Shown in pieces: positions 1 through 9,735 of a stretch of DNA of 64,000 nucleotides. The notes beneath the pieces were generated by a model, which worked only from the letters and a program-made list of their open reading frames with translations, was not told the origin of the DNA and made no database searches. Every line of letters begins with the position of its first letter. Position 1 is the first letter of the stretch. This DNA comes from Roseicyclus sp. GTDB lineage: Bacteria > Pseudomonadota > Alphaproteobacteria > Rhodobacterales > Rhodobacteraceae. Where the stretch lies: the NCBI GenBank assembly GCA_018401055.1, contig JAGYLB010000110.1:112086-176085 (forward strand), read 5' to 3'. The position numbers were made by a program, and so were the translations under genes.

Positions 1-2
1 AG

Positions 3-1064
3 TTGCGCGTGCCGGGCTACCGCGTGCCCACCCGCCTTGGCGGCATCACGCTGCGGGTGCGGCTGGCCCTGCGCCTTCTGCCGGTAGGATCCCGGGAGGA
101 GGTCCACGATCTTGTCTTCGACTTCGACGAGTTGGAGGACGATGAGGGCGCGGTCCGCGCGATCTCCTACGACGATCCCGAAGGGCAGCTCGAGGGCATA
201 GAGGCTGTGATCTTCAAGCTCGCCGTCGCGCGCTGCCTGTCGGCCAATGCAGCGGAGGTCTCCTTCGTCTTCGGCTCGGTCAAGTGCCGCGGATCCCTGC
301 AAGACGAAAGCCTGCGCCTGCCCTATCAGGGCTGGGCCAATGTCGAGACGACCGGCGGACGGCACTACCTCGCGCTCGGTGCGGCCTTCAATGCCCCGAA
401 GGCACCGTTGCAGAACATCGACCCCGAGATCCTCGTCCGACGGGCCTCGGCCTACGTGGCGATGTCCCGCACGTTCCTGATGACGCGTGTGATCTACCCG
501 TCGCTGGATCAAGGGTTCAGTCCACCGATCCCATTCCGGCACGCAGGCACCAAGGCCTCGAACATGGTGCCCATCGACCTCGGGTCCCATCGGCACGGAT
601 CGTGGATCGTGCGGCCCATCGTGCGGCGACTGGTCATCGAGCAGGGCCAGAAGGCGCTGACCGCCCGGGCAGAAACCACGACCGCTTTGCCGATGGACGC
701 CCGTCTCGAAAGCCTTGTCGAGTTGAGCATGCCGTTCCATTTCGATGCCGGCACGCGCAGCTTGAGTTTTCTGCCGGACCCAAATCCACGCGACCGGCAC
801 CGGGTCATCGGCTCGGGTCCCTTCTCGGGCCTGGTGGCGTTCCTCGTCACGCTGATTCTCGGCCTGAACGTCGATGCGCTGAAGGCGCTGGTGAAGGTCT
901 GCGCGGGGCAACTTCAGGGGACGAACCTGAAGACCGTGACCCTGGCCGAGTGGAACAGTGTGCGGGATTTCCGCATCGATACGGCCGACTTGAACGGGGC
1001 GCTGGTCCTGAGCGACACCCGCGACGCGGTCGGCCCCGGATCGGCCGCGGCTCCAGTTGGGTGA
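3..1064 (+). CDS. Unidentified protein, probably 5'-truncated by the window edge
   Basis: The reading frame is open from the first bases to a TGA at 1062-1064, giving at least 353 residues, so the true start probably lies upstream. I do not recognise the family. The middle part is rich in Arg and polar residues. Near residues 268-290 there is a short hydrophobic stretch (around FSGLVAFLVTLILGL) that could be one membrane segment or a buried helix. There is no signal peptide in the visible part. An IS5-type transposase remnant lies directly downstream, so the gene sits at the edge of a mobile-element area. The codon use and length make a real gene likely; the function is unknown. Confidence 0.55.
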   Translation: MRVPGYRVPTRLGGITLRVRLALRLLPVGSREEVHDLVFDFDELEDDEGAVRAISYDDPEGQLEGIEAVIFKLAVARCLSANAAEVSFVFGSVKCRGSLQDESLRLPYQGWANVETTGGRHYLALGAAFNAPKAPLQNIDPEILVRRASAYVAMSRTFLMTRVIYPSLDQGFSPPIPFRHAGTKASNMVPIDLGSHRHGSWIVRPIVRRLVIEQGQKALTARAETTTALPMDARLESLVELSMPFHFDAGTRSLSFLPDPNPRDRHRVIGSGPFSGLVAFLVTLILGLNVDALKALVKVCAGQLQGTNLKTVTLAEWNSVRDFRIDTADLNGALVLSDTRDAVGPGSAAAPVG

Positions 1065-1145
1065 ACGCCACTACGAAGCCAGACACTCCCGCATGGAAGG
1101 GGGCCCTCGGAGTATTGAACTAGGTTCCAGACCCATAACCGGTAA

Positions 1146-1538
1146 ATGACCGTGACGACCAAGATCATGGCCCTGGCCGATGCGCTCGGCAACCTGATCG
1201 ACTTCCGCCTGCTGCCCGGGCAGGCCCACGACCTGCGCGGAACGGCGACGCTGCTCAAGGGACTTGCATGCGGCCAACGCCTTGCCGACCGCGCGTTCGA
1301 CGCCAACTGGGTGCGCGACGCCCTGACCGGGTAGGGGATCGAGCCCGTCATCCCGCCAAAGTCCAACCGCCGCTTTCCCGCAGAGTTCGACCGCGACACC
1401 TACAAATGGCGGCACCTGATCGAGAACCTCTTAGGAAAGCTGAAAGAATACAGAGGGATCGCAACGCGGTGGTGCAAGACAGACGAAAGCTTCGGCGCTT
1501 TCATCTCCATCGTGGCAACCATCATTCGCCAGAGGTGA
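1146..1538 (+). pseudogene. IS5-family transposase remnant with an internal stop
   Basis: The frame encodes the central and C-terminal part of an IS5-type DDE transposase: a TKIMALADALGN block, then LPGQAHD, then after an in-frame TAG at 1332-1334 the PKSNRRF block and the WRHLIENLLGKLKEYR block that carries the last catalytic Glu region. The N-terminal third, with the first Asp region, is missing, so the copy is truncated upstream of about 1140. The TAG lies where intact relatives have a sense codon, in the stretch before GIEPVIP. No terminal repeats were identified. It is a dead fragment. Confidence 0.75.
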
Positions 1539-1559
1539 GATGCCGTCCCTGGGGAAGAC

Positions 1560-1873
1560 GACGGTCGGAGATATGCTGCCTCGAAGAAGCTCGAGATCAT
1601 CCGTTCGATGGAGGTGTCGCACGTGCCGGCGAAGCGCAGCTCGGCAAAGGCCGCGCCGCCGAGGAAGAAACAGTCGAACTCCGCGCGGTAGCTGGACCGG
1701 ACGATGCTGTCCCGCGCGGAATGTTCATGTTTGGCGCTAGGCCTGCTGGAGGTGGCGACGAACAGCTGCTCGAAGCCGAACGGCTGCAGGTCCTGGTGAA
1801 GCCTCGACCAGAGCGCGGCGGCTTCATGGCAGGCAAGATAGGGCTTGATCTGGGCTGTCGGCGTCGTCTGCAT
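1560..1873 (-). pseudogene. Fragment of an unidentified protein (possible LuxR-type autoinducer-binding N-terminus)
   Basis: The minus-strand frame starting at 1873 reads plausibly for about 95 residues (for example LWSRLHQDLQPFGFEQLF, then a Cys-rich stretch) and then runs into the IS5 remnant. The pattern vaguely resembles the start of LuxR-type autoinducer-binding domains, but no HTH part is present. The likely story is a gene whose 3' part was removed when the IS5 fragment came to lie here. The identity is weakly supported. The flanking bases from 1874 to 2037 hold nothing I can identify. Confidence 0.25.
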
Positions 1874-2037
1874 CGGATGGCTGCCTGGTTGCCACCCTTG
1901 CCGAATCTAGGATGCCACAGCCAGGGAGCATCAAGGATCGCCATGCGCGCGGTGGCGCGGTTTCGGCGGATTCTCACCGGTGGAGCGGGGACGAGGCGTG
2001 TGCGTGGTGCGCGGTGGTTTGTGGGGCTCGAAGGGCT

Positions 2038-3697
2038 GAGGCTGTGTAAAAACCCAGATTTATGCTATGCTTACCCACGATTTGGAGGGTTCGCATGGCG
2101 GGTTTCATCGAGGGGGTCAGCCGGGATCAGACGACGCTGTTTCCGGAGCGTCTGGACGAGTGGATCGGGGAAGATCACCTCGCGCGTGTGGTCGATCTGT
2201 TCGTTGACCAGCTCGATCTGCCCTTGCTCGGGTTCCAACGCCATGCCGCCGCGCGCACGGGGCGGCCGGGGTATCACTCGGCTGTGCTGCTGAAGCTGTT
2301 CATCTACGGTTATCTGAACCGGATCCCCTCCAGCCGCCGTCTGGAATGTGAGGCCAGGCGCAATGTCGAGGTGATGTGGCTGACCGGGCGGCTGGTTCCA
2401 GATCACAAGACCATTGCAGATTTCCGGCGGCAGAACGGTCCGGCCATCCGGAAGACCTGCGCGAAGTTCGTCGATCTCTGCCGCCGCATCGGTGTTCTGA
2501 AGGGCGAAGTCGTCGCCGTTGACGGGAGCAAGTTCAAGGCGGTCAACAACCGCGACCGGAACTTCACCAAGGGCAAGATCGCCAGCCGCCTCGCCCATCT
2601 GGAAGCCGAAGTCGGCCGCTACATCGAGGAGGCCGACCGGATCGACCGTCAGGAAACCGGCGCGGCGCGGGCCGAGCGGGCGGCACATCTGACGGGCCGA
2701 TATCACCGGATCCGCAAGGAGATCGAACGTCTGCTGGCTATGGACAAGGCGCTGGCCGATGCCCCTGACGGGCAGATATCGCTCACTGACCCTGACGCGC
2801 GCGCCATGGCGACACGCGCGCAGCATAGCGGGCATGTCGGCTATAACGTTCAGAGCGTGGTTGATGCCGAGACCCATCTGATCGTGACGCATGAGGTCAC
2901 CAATCAGGGGCATGACCGGGACCTGCTGACCAAAATGGCCACACAGGCGAAGGCCGCATTGCAGCGCGAGGAGCTGCACATCCTTGCCGACAAAGGCTAT
3001 TTCAGTGCGCTCGAAATCCTTGCCTGCCACAAGGCCAGCATCACCGCGACCGTCCCCCGATCGGACACATCCGGCGCCCGTTCAAAGGGCCATTTCGTGA
3101 AGGCCGACTTTGCCTATGACCATGACGCCGATGTCTATCGCTGCCCGGCGGGGCAGGCGCTGACGCATCGCACGACTACCGAACAGCAGGGCCTGCAGAT
3201 GCGGCGCTACTGGACGAACGCGTGCAAAGCCTGCGCCCTCAAAAGCCGTTGCACCTCCGGGAACGAACGTCGGGTCTCCCGATGGGAACATGAGCATCTT
3301 GTCGAGGCCTCGAATGCCCGCCGTCGCAGCCCGGCGTCGCCGATGAGTGTCCGGCGGTCCACGGTCGAGCACCCGTTCGGCACGATCAAGTCCTGGACCG
3401 GCCCCTGCCATTTCCTGACCCGGCGGCTTCGGGGCGTGCGCACGGAAATGGCGCTGAACGTGCTGGCCTACAACATCAAGCGCATGATCTCGCTTGTCGG
3501 GATCAAGGGGTTGATGGCCGCAATCCCGGGGTAAATCGGGCCAACAGCGGCTGTAACCGCCGAATCGACGCGCTCCAGCACCCCCGGCGCCCCGGACGCT
3601 CCATGAGCTCGCTTGCGACCACATCGAGCCGTACTCTACTCGCTGGCCAGAATCGCGCCGGCCCGCGGCTCAGGTGGCCGAGTTTTCACACAGCCTC
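2038..3697 (+). mobile_element. Complete IS1182-family insertion sequence
   Basis: Terminal inverted repeats of 16 bases with one mismatch bound the element: 2038-2053 reads gaggctgtgtaaaaac, and 3682-3697 is its complement with one A/G change. Inside is one intact transposase gene (2095-3534), followed by about 150 non-coding bases. The length of 1660 bp is normal for the family. I could not see a clear target-site duplication at the flanks. The intact gene and near-perfect ends suggest a recently active copy. Confidence 0.85.
2095..3534 (+). CDS. IS1182-family transposase
   Basis: A protein of 479 residues from ATG 2095, chosen because MAGFIEGVSRDQTTLFPERLDEW is the usual family start (GGAGGG lies 5-10 bases upstream). 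It shows the family order: an N-terminal DUF772-like region with the LIYGY/NRIPSSRRLE block, a central DGSKFKAVNNRDRNFT block with the first catalytic Asp, the HSGHVGYNVQSVVD block, an ADKGYFS block with the second Asp, a Cys cluster (CPAGQALT, CKACALKSRCTSG), and VEHPFGTIKSW with the catalytic Glu. There is no frameshift. It cuts and pastes the surrounding element. Confidence 0.95.
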   Translation: MAGFIEGVSRDQTTLFPERLDEWIGEDHLARVVDLFVDQLDLPLLGFQRHAAARTGRPGYHSAVLLKLFIYGYLNRIPSSRRLECEARRNVEVMWLTGRLVPDHKTIADFRRQNGPAIRKTCAKFVDLCRRIGVLKGEVVAVDGSKFKAVNNRDRNFTKGKIASRLAHLEAEVGRYIEEADRIDRQETGAARAERAAHLTGRYHRIRKEIERLLAMDKALADAPDGQISLTDPDARAMATRAQHSGHVGYNVQSVVDAETHLIVTHEVTNQGHDRDLLTKMATQAKAALQREELHILADKGYFSALEILACHKASITATVPRSDTSGARSKGHFVKADFAYDHDADVYRCPAGQALTHRTTTEQQGLQMRRYWTNACKACALKSRCTSGNERRVSRWEHEHLVEASNARRRSPASPMSVRRSTVEHPFGTIKSWTGPCHFLTRRLRGVRTEMALNVLAYNIKRMISLVGIKGLMAAIPG

Positions 3698-3856
3698 GGC
3701 GGAAAGCGGACACAGCCCAAGATCAGCCGGCACTCTCCGAATTGCCGGGTGATCGGCTAAGCCGACGTTCGCCTCGACAGCACGCAGGGTAGATTTCGCC
3801 CGATGCTGGCCCGTCTATCGTTTGCTCCAGAATGCGCCGCCATCAGACCCATCAAG

Positions 3857-5212
3857 TCAAAATCCGCCAAAGCCAATCCCGAGCGCGATGATGACTGTGC
3901 AGGCGACCGTGGGGCCGAGAACGGCGACGACGAAGATGTCGCCGTAAGCCTGCCTGTGCGTCATGCCGCAGATGCCCAAAAGCGTGATGACCGCGCCATT
4001 ATGCGGCAAGGTATCCAAGCCACCCGTCGCCACCGCAACCACCCGGTGCAACAATGCGGGGTCGACGCCCTGCGCCATGGCCTGATGCACAAGCGCCGGT
4101 CCCAGCGCGTCGAGCGCGATCGACATGCCGCCCGAGGCCGAGCCGGTAATCCCCGCCAGCGCGCCCGAGGACAGGGCCGCCGAGATCACGACATGCCCCC
4201 CCGACAGGCCATCGAGGCCAAGCCGCAGCACCTCAAACCCCGGCAGGCTTGCGATGACCGCGCCAAAGCCCACAAGGCTTGCGGTGTTGAACAGCGGCAG
4301 CAGCGCCGAGGTCGCGCCCGCGTTCAGCGTTTCCATCATGTTGGGCGGCCGGCTGAGGGCAAGCGACAGCGCGAGTGCAACCGAAAGTGCGGCGATCACA
4401 GACCATAGCCCGCCGACCCGTGACAGGTCGGTCGCGCCGTAAAGCGGCAGGGCAAGGTATCCGGTCTCGCGAATGGGCAAGACCAGAAGGCTCATCGCCA
4501 GCGTGACGATCCCCACCGACAGGATCGGCACCAGCGCCACCCAAATCGGCAGGGGCCGGTCGCGCGGCGGGCTGTCGGGTGCCTGCGGCGGCGCATCCCC
4601 GCAAGCGCCCGCGCGCGGTAACGCAGCCATGCAAGCCCCAGCGCCAGCATCACCGCCCCGGCGATGACCCCCAACCCCGGCGCGGCAAAGGGCGTGGTTC
4701 CGAAGGTCGCCATCGGGATCGCGTTCTGGATCGATGGCGTGCCCGGCAGCGCCGTCATGGTGAAGGTAAAGGCCCCAGCGCGATGGTTGCCGGGATCAGT
4801 CGTGCGGGCAGTCCGGTCTGCGCGAAAAGCGCGCGCGCCAGAGGCCAGGCCGCAAAGGCGACGACGAACAGCGACACCCCGCCATAAGTCAGCACCGCGC
4901 AGGCCAGCACCACCGCGAGCATTGCGTTCGAGGGTCCCACGGCGGCCGCGATGGCCTGAGCCAGCCGCTCGGCCGCGCCCGAGGCCTCCATCACCTTGCC
5001 AAAGAGCGCCCCGAGCAAGAACAGGGAAAGAAGGCCACCACAAAGCCCCCTGCCGCTTCCATGAAGACCTGCGTGTACGCGGCCAGCACCGGCATGCCCG
5101 ACACCAGCGCCGCAAGGGCTGCGAGCAGCGGGGCCAGCACCAGCACCGACAGCCCGGCCCAGGCCCCGGCGATCAGCGCGACAAGCACGATCAAGATCAA
5201 GATGATGGACAC
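3857..5212 (-). pseudogene. GntP-family permease, frameshifted
   Basis: Read across three frames, this stretch gives one GntP-type inner-membrane H+/organic acid symporter of about 450 residues. It starts at a GTG (5210-5212, VSIILILIVLVALIAGAW) and ends at TGA 3857-3859. Apparent single-base shifts lie near 5022, 4775 and 4600. Family marks are many hydrophobic helices, the GGVSLFVVAFAAWPL stretch, and the C-terminal GLDTLPHNGAVITLL and THRQAYGDIF motifs. The substrate cannot be told from sequence (gluconate, hydroxybutyrate or another acid). It stands alone between an IS element and the sugar operon. The coding signal is otherwise well preserved, so the shifts may be sequencing errors. Confidence 0.75.
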
Positions 5213-5343
5213 GCGGCCTCCGATGCTGCATTGCAGCATAACCCGAAGCCGTGCGATATCCAAGCCTGTGGCGCAGGGCCGGTCAGGCAGGTTCCGCGCA
5301 TTCCGCGGCGACATGGGCGCGAAGCGCGGTCTCGGGGATCTCC

Positions 5344-6168
5344 TCAAAGGCTGAGCATAAGGCCGCGCAGCCGGTCGAGCCTTGGGGCCATTTCAGGCGG
5401 ATCGGCCGGAGAGGGGGCATGGCCAAGTCTGAGGAGATCCGGGCGCCCTGCCGCCTCTGTCACGATCCTGGCCAGTGCGCCGAGACTGCGGGGCTGGCCC
5501 GATCCGATGTCGCAAGGCCCCGACAGGCGACTGTCCATCAGCGCAAGGATCAGCCGCGCGACATGGGGCGTCGAGACGACATCGCGGATCAGCCCTGCCG
5601 CGCGCACCTCGGCGGGGCGGCCCGCGCGGCAGGCGGCGATCAGGCCGGGGATCAGGCGGCGTGGGTCCTCCTGCGGGCCGTAGAGGTGAAAGAGCCGCGC
5701 CCAGACCAGCGCCGGGCCGCAGGTTGCGGCAAGTTCGTCCTGCAGCGCGGCCTTGGCCTGTCCGTAGGGGGTCGCGGGGTCGATGGCGCGCGCCTCGTCC
5801 CATGCGCCCGTGGCCGCCGCGTCGTATTCGGCGCAGGTTCCCAGCGCCACGACGCGCGTGCCGCCCGCAGCCATGACGCGGCGCACCAGATCGGCGGAAG
5901 CCTCGCGCCAGAGCGCATTGGCGGGCGAGGTCCAGAAGGCGCCATGCTCCACCTCCCAGGCGCAATGGATCAGGCGCGGGGCGAGGCCCGCCAGCTGGGC
6001 GCGATCCTGCGCCACCAGCAGATCGGCGCTGTGCCAGGTGACGCCGGGCCGCGCCGCGCCGGGGCTGCGGCTGACGGCGTGAACGGGGATCTGCGCGGCG
6101 CAGAGGGCCGCCAACACCTGCCGCCCGACAAAACCCGTGGCTCCGGTCAGAAGAACAGGATCAGCCAT
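5344..6168 (-). CDS. NAD(P)-dependent epimerase/dehydratase (extended SDR), likely sugar-nucleotide 4-ketoreductase or epimerase
   Basis: A protein of 274 residues with the Rossmann motif TGATGFVG at about residues 8-15 and the SDR active-site pair in TPYGQAK (Tyr, Lys), preceded by a GTCAEYD segment in the Thr/Ser position. It overlaps the upstream 3,5-epimerase by 8 bases and is the last gene of the sugar operon, so it fits the final reduction or epimerisation of the nucleotide sugar. The frame stops at 5344, but a sequence readable as EEIPETALRAHVAAE continues one base out of frame to a stop at 5283, so the true C-terminus may be about 20 residues longer. The exact reaction is not decided by sequence. 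Confidence 0.85.
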   Translation of the reverse strand: MADPVLLTGATGFVGRQVLAALCAAQIPVHAVSRSPGAARPGVTWHSADLLVAQDRAQLAGLAPRLIHCAWEVEHGAFWTSPANALWREASADLVRRVMAAGGTRVVALGTCAEYDAAATGAWDEARAIDPATPYGQAKAALQDELAATCGPALVWARLFHLYGPQEDPRRLIPGLIAACRAGRPAEVRAAGLIRDVVSTPHVARLILALMDSRLSGPCDIGSGQPRSLGALARIVTEAAGRPDLLRLGHAPSPADPPEMAPRLDRLRGLMLSL

Positions 6169-6694
6169 CGGACAGGTCCGGCCAGCTGCGATCGCGATCC
6201 GACATCACGGCGGGGGCTGCGGGCCAGTCGATCCCGAGGGCGGGGTCGTCCCAACGTGCGCCACGCGCTGCGGGGGCGTGATGGGCCCCCTCGATCAGGT
6301 AGGAGACCACGGCGCCCTCGGTCAGGCTGAGGAAACCATGCGCCACGCCGGGCGGGAGAAACAGCGCGCGCCCGTCCGCGGCATCCAGACGGACCGCGTG
6401 CCAGCAACGGAACGTCGGACTGTGCGCACGCAAATCCACCGCCACGTCCCATGCGGCACCGGCGACACAGCGCACCAGCTTGGCCTCGCCGTGAGGCGCA
6501 TCCTGCCAGTGCAGGCCGCGCAGCGTATGGGCATGCGGATTGGTGGACAGGCTGGCTTGAACGGGGACAAAGGCCACACCGGCGGCGGCGAAGCTATCCG
6601 CGCACCACGCGCGGCGAAACCCGCCCCTTGGGTCGCTGTGTTCGGGGCTTTCGACCTCAAAAACGCCAGGGATGGGGGTGGGTAAAACTTGCAT
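6161..6694 (-). CDS. dTDP-4-dehydrorhamnose 3,5-epimerase-like protein (RmlC cupin)
   Basis: A protein of 177 residues from the ATG at 6692-6694, which overlaps the stop of the upstream methyltransferase (TGATG). RmlC-type features are DPRGGFRRAWC, the NPHAHTLRGLHWQ block with the catalytic His region, VAVDLRAHSPTF, and FLPPGVAHGFLSL. In the family it epimerises C3 and/or C5 of a 4-keto-6-deoxyhexose bound to a nucleotide. Here the neighbours make CDP-glucose derivatives, so the substrate is inferred to be a CDP-4-keto-6-deoxy sugar, possibly after C-methylation. Length is close to the usual 180 residues. Confidence 0.88.
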   Translation of the reverse strand: MQVLPTPIPGVFEVESPEHSDPRGGFRRAWCADSFAAAGVAFVPVQASLSTNPHAHTLRGLHWQDAPHGEAKLVRCVAGAAWDVAVDLRAHSPTFRCWHAVRLDAADGRALFLPPGVAHGFLSLTEGAVVSYLIEGAHHAPAARGARWDDPALGIDWPAAPAVMSDRDRSWPDLSDG

Positions 6695-7926
6695 CAATGC
6701 CGCTCCATCCGGGGCACGGCGGTCCAAAGCCCGCCGGTGAAGCCCGCTTCGCGCCATTGGCGGAGCACTTCGGCGCGCAGGTTCCACGGCAGGATCAAGA
6801 TGTCGTCGGGGTCCATCGCCCGAAGTGCTTCGGGCGAGACGATGGGCACATGGGTGCCCGGCAGGCGCTGCCCCTGTTTGGCCTTGGCCTTGTCGGCGAC
6901 GGCAAGGAACGTGCCCGGCGCCACACCGGCCGCATTGAGAAAGGTGTTGCCCTTGGCCGCCGCGCCATAGGCCGCGATCTTGCGGTCCATGTCCTGCATC
7001 GCGGCAAGCCAGGCGCGAAAGCCCTCCAGCACCTCGGCCACCTTGGGGGCGAAACCGGCATAGATCGCGTCATCCCCCAGCCCGCGCGCAGCTTCTTCGT
7101 GCCGCAGCGCCGAAAGCGCGTCGGAGGGGGGGCGCGGATTGCGGCTGACAAGGTAGCGGATCGAGCCGCCATGCGTGGGCAGGCGCGCGATGTCGAAGAC
7201 ATGTAGGCCATGGCGCGCGAACAGATGTTCGAGCGCCATCAGCGACCAATAGGCATAATGTTCGTGATAGATCGTGTCGAACTGCACCCCGTCGATCAGC
7301 GCCAGAAGATGCGGTGCCTCGACAGACAACACGCCTTGGGGGGCAAGCAGCGCGGCAAGGCCCGCGGTGAAGTCGTTCACATCAGGCACATGGGCCAGCA
7401 CGTTGTTGGCCACGACCAGATCGGCGGGGCCATCGGCGGCAACATCGCGGCCCATTTCGGCGGTCAGAAAGGCGGTGAGTGTCGGCACGCCCGCGGCGCG
7501 CGCGGCCTCGGCCACGCCGCCAGATGGTTCGATCCCGAGACAGGGGATGCCGGCGGCCACGAAATTGCGCAAAAGATAGCCGTCGTTCGAGGCCACCTCG
7601 ATCACGCGCGCGGCAGGCGTCAGCGACAGCCGCGCCGTAATCTCGGCGGCAAAGCGCGCGGCATGGTCGAGCCATGAGGCCGACATGGAGGAGAAATAGG
7701 CGTAATCGGCGTGAAAGATCGCGCTCGCGTCCACCACATGATCCAGCTGCACCATCTTGCAGGTGCCGCAGACCACGGCCCTGAGCGGAAAGCGCGACTC
7801 AAGCGCGGGGTCCGCGCCCGGCGGCAGATAGGCGTTCGAGACCGGATGCTGCCCCAGATTGCAGAGTGTCGGGCCGAAAGCCCCGCCGCAGGACCGGCAA
7901 GCGATGACGGGGGTGCAGGCGGTCAT
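6694..7926 (-). CDS. Nucleotide-sugar C-methyltransferase (SAM-dependent, zinc-binding)
   Basis: A protein of 410 residues with the three-part layout of sugar C-methyltransferases such as TylC3 and NovU. An N-terminal zinc site has CRSC at residues 10-13 and CGTC at about 52-55. A central SAM domain has RVIEVASNDGYLLRNF. A C-terminal domain holds the YHEHYAYWS block, whose Tyr/His residues act in deprotonating the sugar, and a second Rossmann-like part (AYGAAAKGNTFLNAAG). It methylates a carbon next to the keto group of an NDP-4-keto-6-deoxyhexose. It overlaps both neighbours (rfbG-like by 4 bases, epimerase by 1 base), so it is part of the same pathway. Confidence 0.9.
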   Translation of the reverse strand: MTACTPVIACRSCGGAFGPTLCNLGQHPVSNAYLPPGADPALESRFPLRAVVCGTCKMVQLDHVVDASAIFHADYAYFSSMSASWLDHAARFAAEITARLSLTPAARVIEVASNDGYLLRNFVAAGIPCLGIEPSGGVAEAARAAGVPTLTAFLTAEMGRDVAADGPADLVVANNVLAHVPDVNDFTAGLAALLAPQGVLSVEAPHLLALIDGVQFDTIYHEHYAYWSLMALEHLFARHGLHVFDIARLPTHGGSIRYLVSRNPRPPSDALSALRHEEAARGLGDDAIYAGFAPKVAEVLEGFRAWLAAMQDMDRKIAAYGAAAKGNTFLNAAGVAPGTFLAVADKAKAKQGQRLPGTHVPIVSPEALRAMDPDDILILPWNLRAEVLRQWREAGFTGGLWTAVPRMERH

Positions 7927-8981
7927 GGCAAAGCCTCGGACAGGAACTCGGAGATCGCGGCGTCGGTCTCAGCCGCCGCATCGCCGCCTTGTCGCCACAG
8001 ATCATACCAGCGCGCGGTATCGGCCACGGCAGCCGCCGTGCCGAACCGCGGTGCCCAGCCCAAGGCAGCGCGCGCAAGCCGCTGTCGAGCGCAAGCCTCG
8101 GTGCCTCGGGCAGTGGCTTGGCGGGTGACGTGACCGGCAGCGCGCGGCTCGTCGCCTCCTGCCAGAGGCGCAGGAGGTCGGAAACCGTGATCTCGGCCTC
8201 GGCAGGGCCGAAATTGACGGCTTGGGGGCACGCCCCTCGGCCAGATCCTCGGCAAGGATCAGGTAGCCCGCAACCACGTCCAGCACATGCTGGAAGGGAC
8301 GGGTTGCAGCCGGATTGCGCAGGGCGAGCGGGCGGCCCGCCACTTCGGCGCGGACAAGGTCGGGGATCAGTCGGTCGCTCCCGAAATCGCCGCCGCCGAT
8401 CACATTGCCCGCCCGCGCCGTGGCCATGGGCGGCAGATCGTCAAAGGCATCGCGCCAGCAAGACACCAACCCCTCGCAGGCCGCCTTGGACGCGGCATAG
8501 GGATCGCCACCGCCCAAGGGATCGCCCTCCACATAGGGGCGGCCCGCTCCGGGGGAGCGGTAGACCTTGTCCGAGGTCACGATGACGGCGGCCGCAGCGG
8601 GCGACGCGCGCAGGGCCTGCAGGACGGTCATCGTTCCGGTAACGTTGCTTGACCATGTGCGGACCGGATCGCGGAACCCTTCCGACACGATGGGCTGGGC
8701 GGCCATGTGCAGAACCACCGCCCCTCGGCAAGGGCGAGGCCCCCCAGCGCATCGGGCCGCGCCAGATCGGCGCGCAGATCCGACGCCAGATCACGCCCCG
8801 CGCGCAACAGGTCATAGGCACCCGGCCCCGGATCGGGGTCGAGCGCCACGCCCGTCACCCGCGCCCCAAGAGCGGCCAGCATCCTCGCAGCCCAAGCCCC
8901 CTTGAACCCGGTGTGGCCGGTCAGAAGCACGTCGCGCCCCTGCCAGAAATCGGCGGCGGGCCGCCTTACCAGATCTTCCAC
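7923..8981 (-). pseudogene. rfbG: CDP-glucose 4,6-dehydratase, with frameshifts
   Basis: The combined frames give about 352 residues, the normal RfbG length, starting at GTG 8979-8981 (VEDLVRRPAADFWQGRDVLL), inside the end of the cytidylyltransferase gene. Seen are the NAD motif TGHTGFKGAW, the HMAAQPIVSEGFRDP block, the VTSDKVYRS active-site strand and YAASKAACE with the Tyr and Lys, then the AGNVIGGGD block. Apparent single-base shifts lie near 8722, 8215 and 8080. The enzyme converts CDP-glucose to CDP-4-keto-6-deoxyglucose. Every conserved block survives, so consensus error is as likely as true inactivation. Confidence 0.82.
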
Positions 8982-9735
8982 GGTGCCTGCCCCCCGTCCC
9001 ACAGGCGTTGCAGGGTATCGCGGTCGCGCAAAGTGTCCATGGGTTGCCAGAAACCGCGATGTTCCCAAGACATCAACTGTCCGTCGTGGGCCAGACCGCG
9101 GAGGGCTCTTGTTCCAGCACGGTCGCATCCCCCGCGATCCGGTCCAAGACGGCGGGAGACATCACGAAGAAGCCGCCGTTGATCAGCCCGCCGTCGCCCG
9201 CAGGCTTTTCGACGAAGGCCGTCACCGCATCGCCCGCGCGTTGCAATGCGCCGAAGCGACCGGGCGGAACCACGGCGGTCACGGTGGCCTCGCGCCCATG
9301 GGAGCGGTGAAAGGCGATGCTGCCGGTGATGTCCACATCCCCCAGACCGTCGCCATAGGTCAGGCAAAACGCCTCCTCTCCGCGCAGGAGGTCGGCGACG
9401 CGGGCCAGCTAAGCCGCCTGTCTGCGTGTCCTCGCCGGTGTCGATCAGCGCCACGCGCCAGGGCTCGGTCGCGGGGCGCAGCACCTCGACCCCGCCGGTC
9501 GCCACATCGACCACGATATCGGAGGAAAGCGCGCGTAATTCAGGAAGAACTCCTTGATCTGCCAGCCGCGATAGCCAAGACAGATCACGAAATCGGTGAT
9601 CCCATGCGCCTCGTAGGTCTTGAGGATATGCCAAAGGATCGGCCGCCCGCCGATCTCGACCATGGGCTTGGGGCGAAGCCCCGTTTCCTCGGACAGGCGC
9701 GTGCCGCGCCCTCCTGCCAGAATGACGGCTTTCAC
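8966..9735 (-). pseudogene. rfbF: Glucose-1-phosphate cytidylyltransferase, with frameshifts
   Basis: About 257 residues when three apparent shifts (near 9527, 9410 and 9115) are bridged, exactly the family length. The start is GTG 9733-9735 overlapping the stop of the glycosyltransferase (GTGA). Motifs are [17 protein letters not shown] (nucleotide-binding loop), [40 protein letters not shown] with the metal-binding Asp, FVEKP, INGGFFVM, and the C-terminal WEHRGFWQPMDTLRD typical of RfbF. It makes CDP-glucose from CTP and glucose-1-phosphate, the first step feeding the dehydratase next door. Confidence 0.85.
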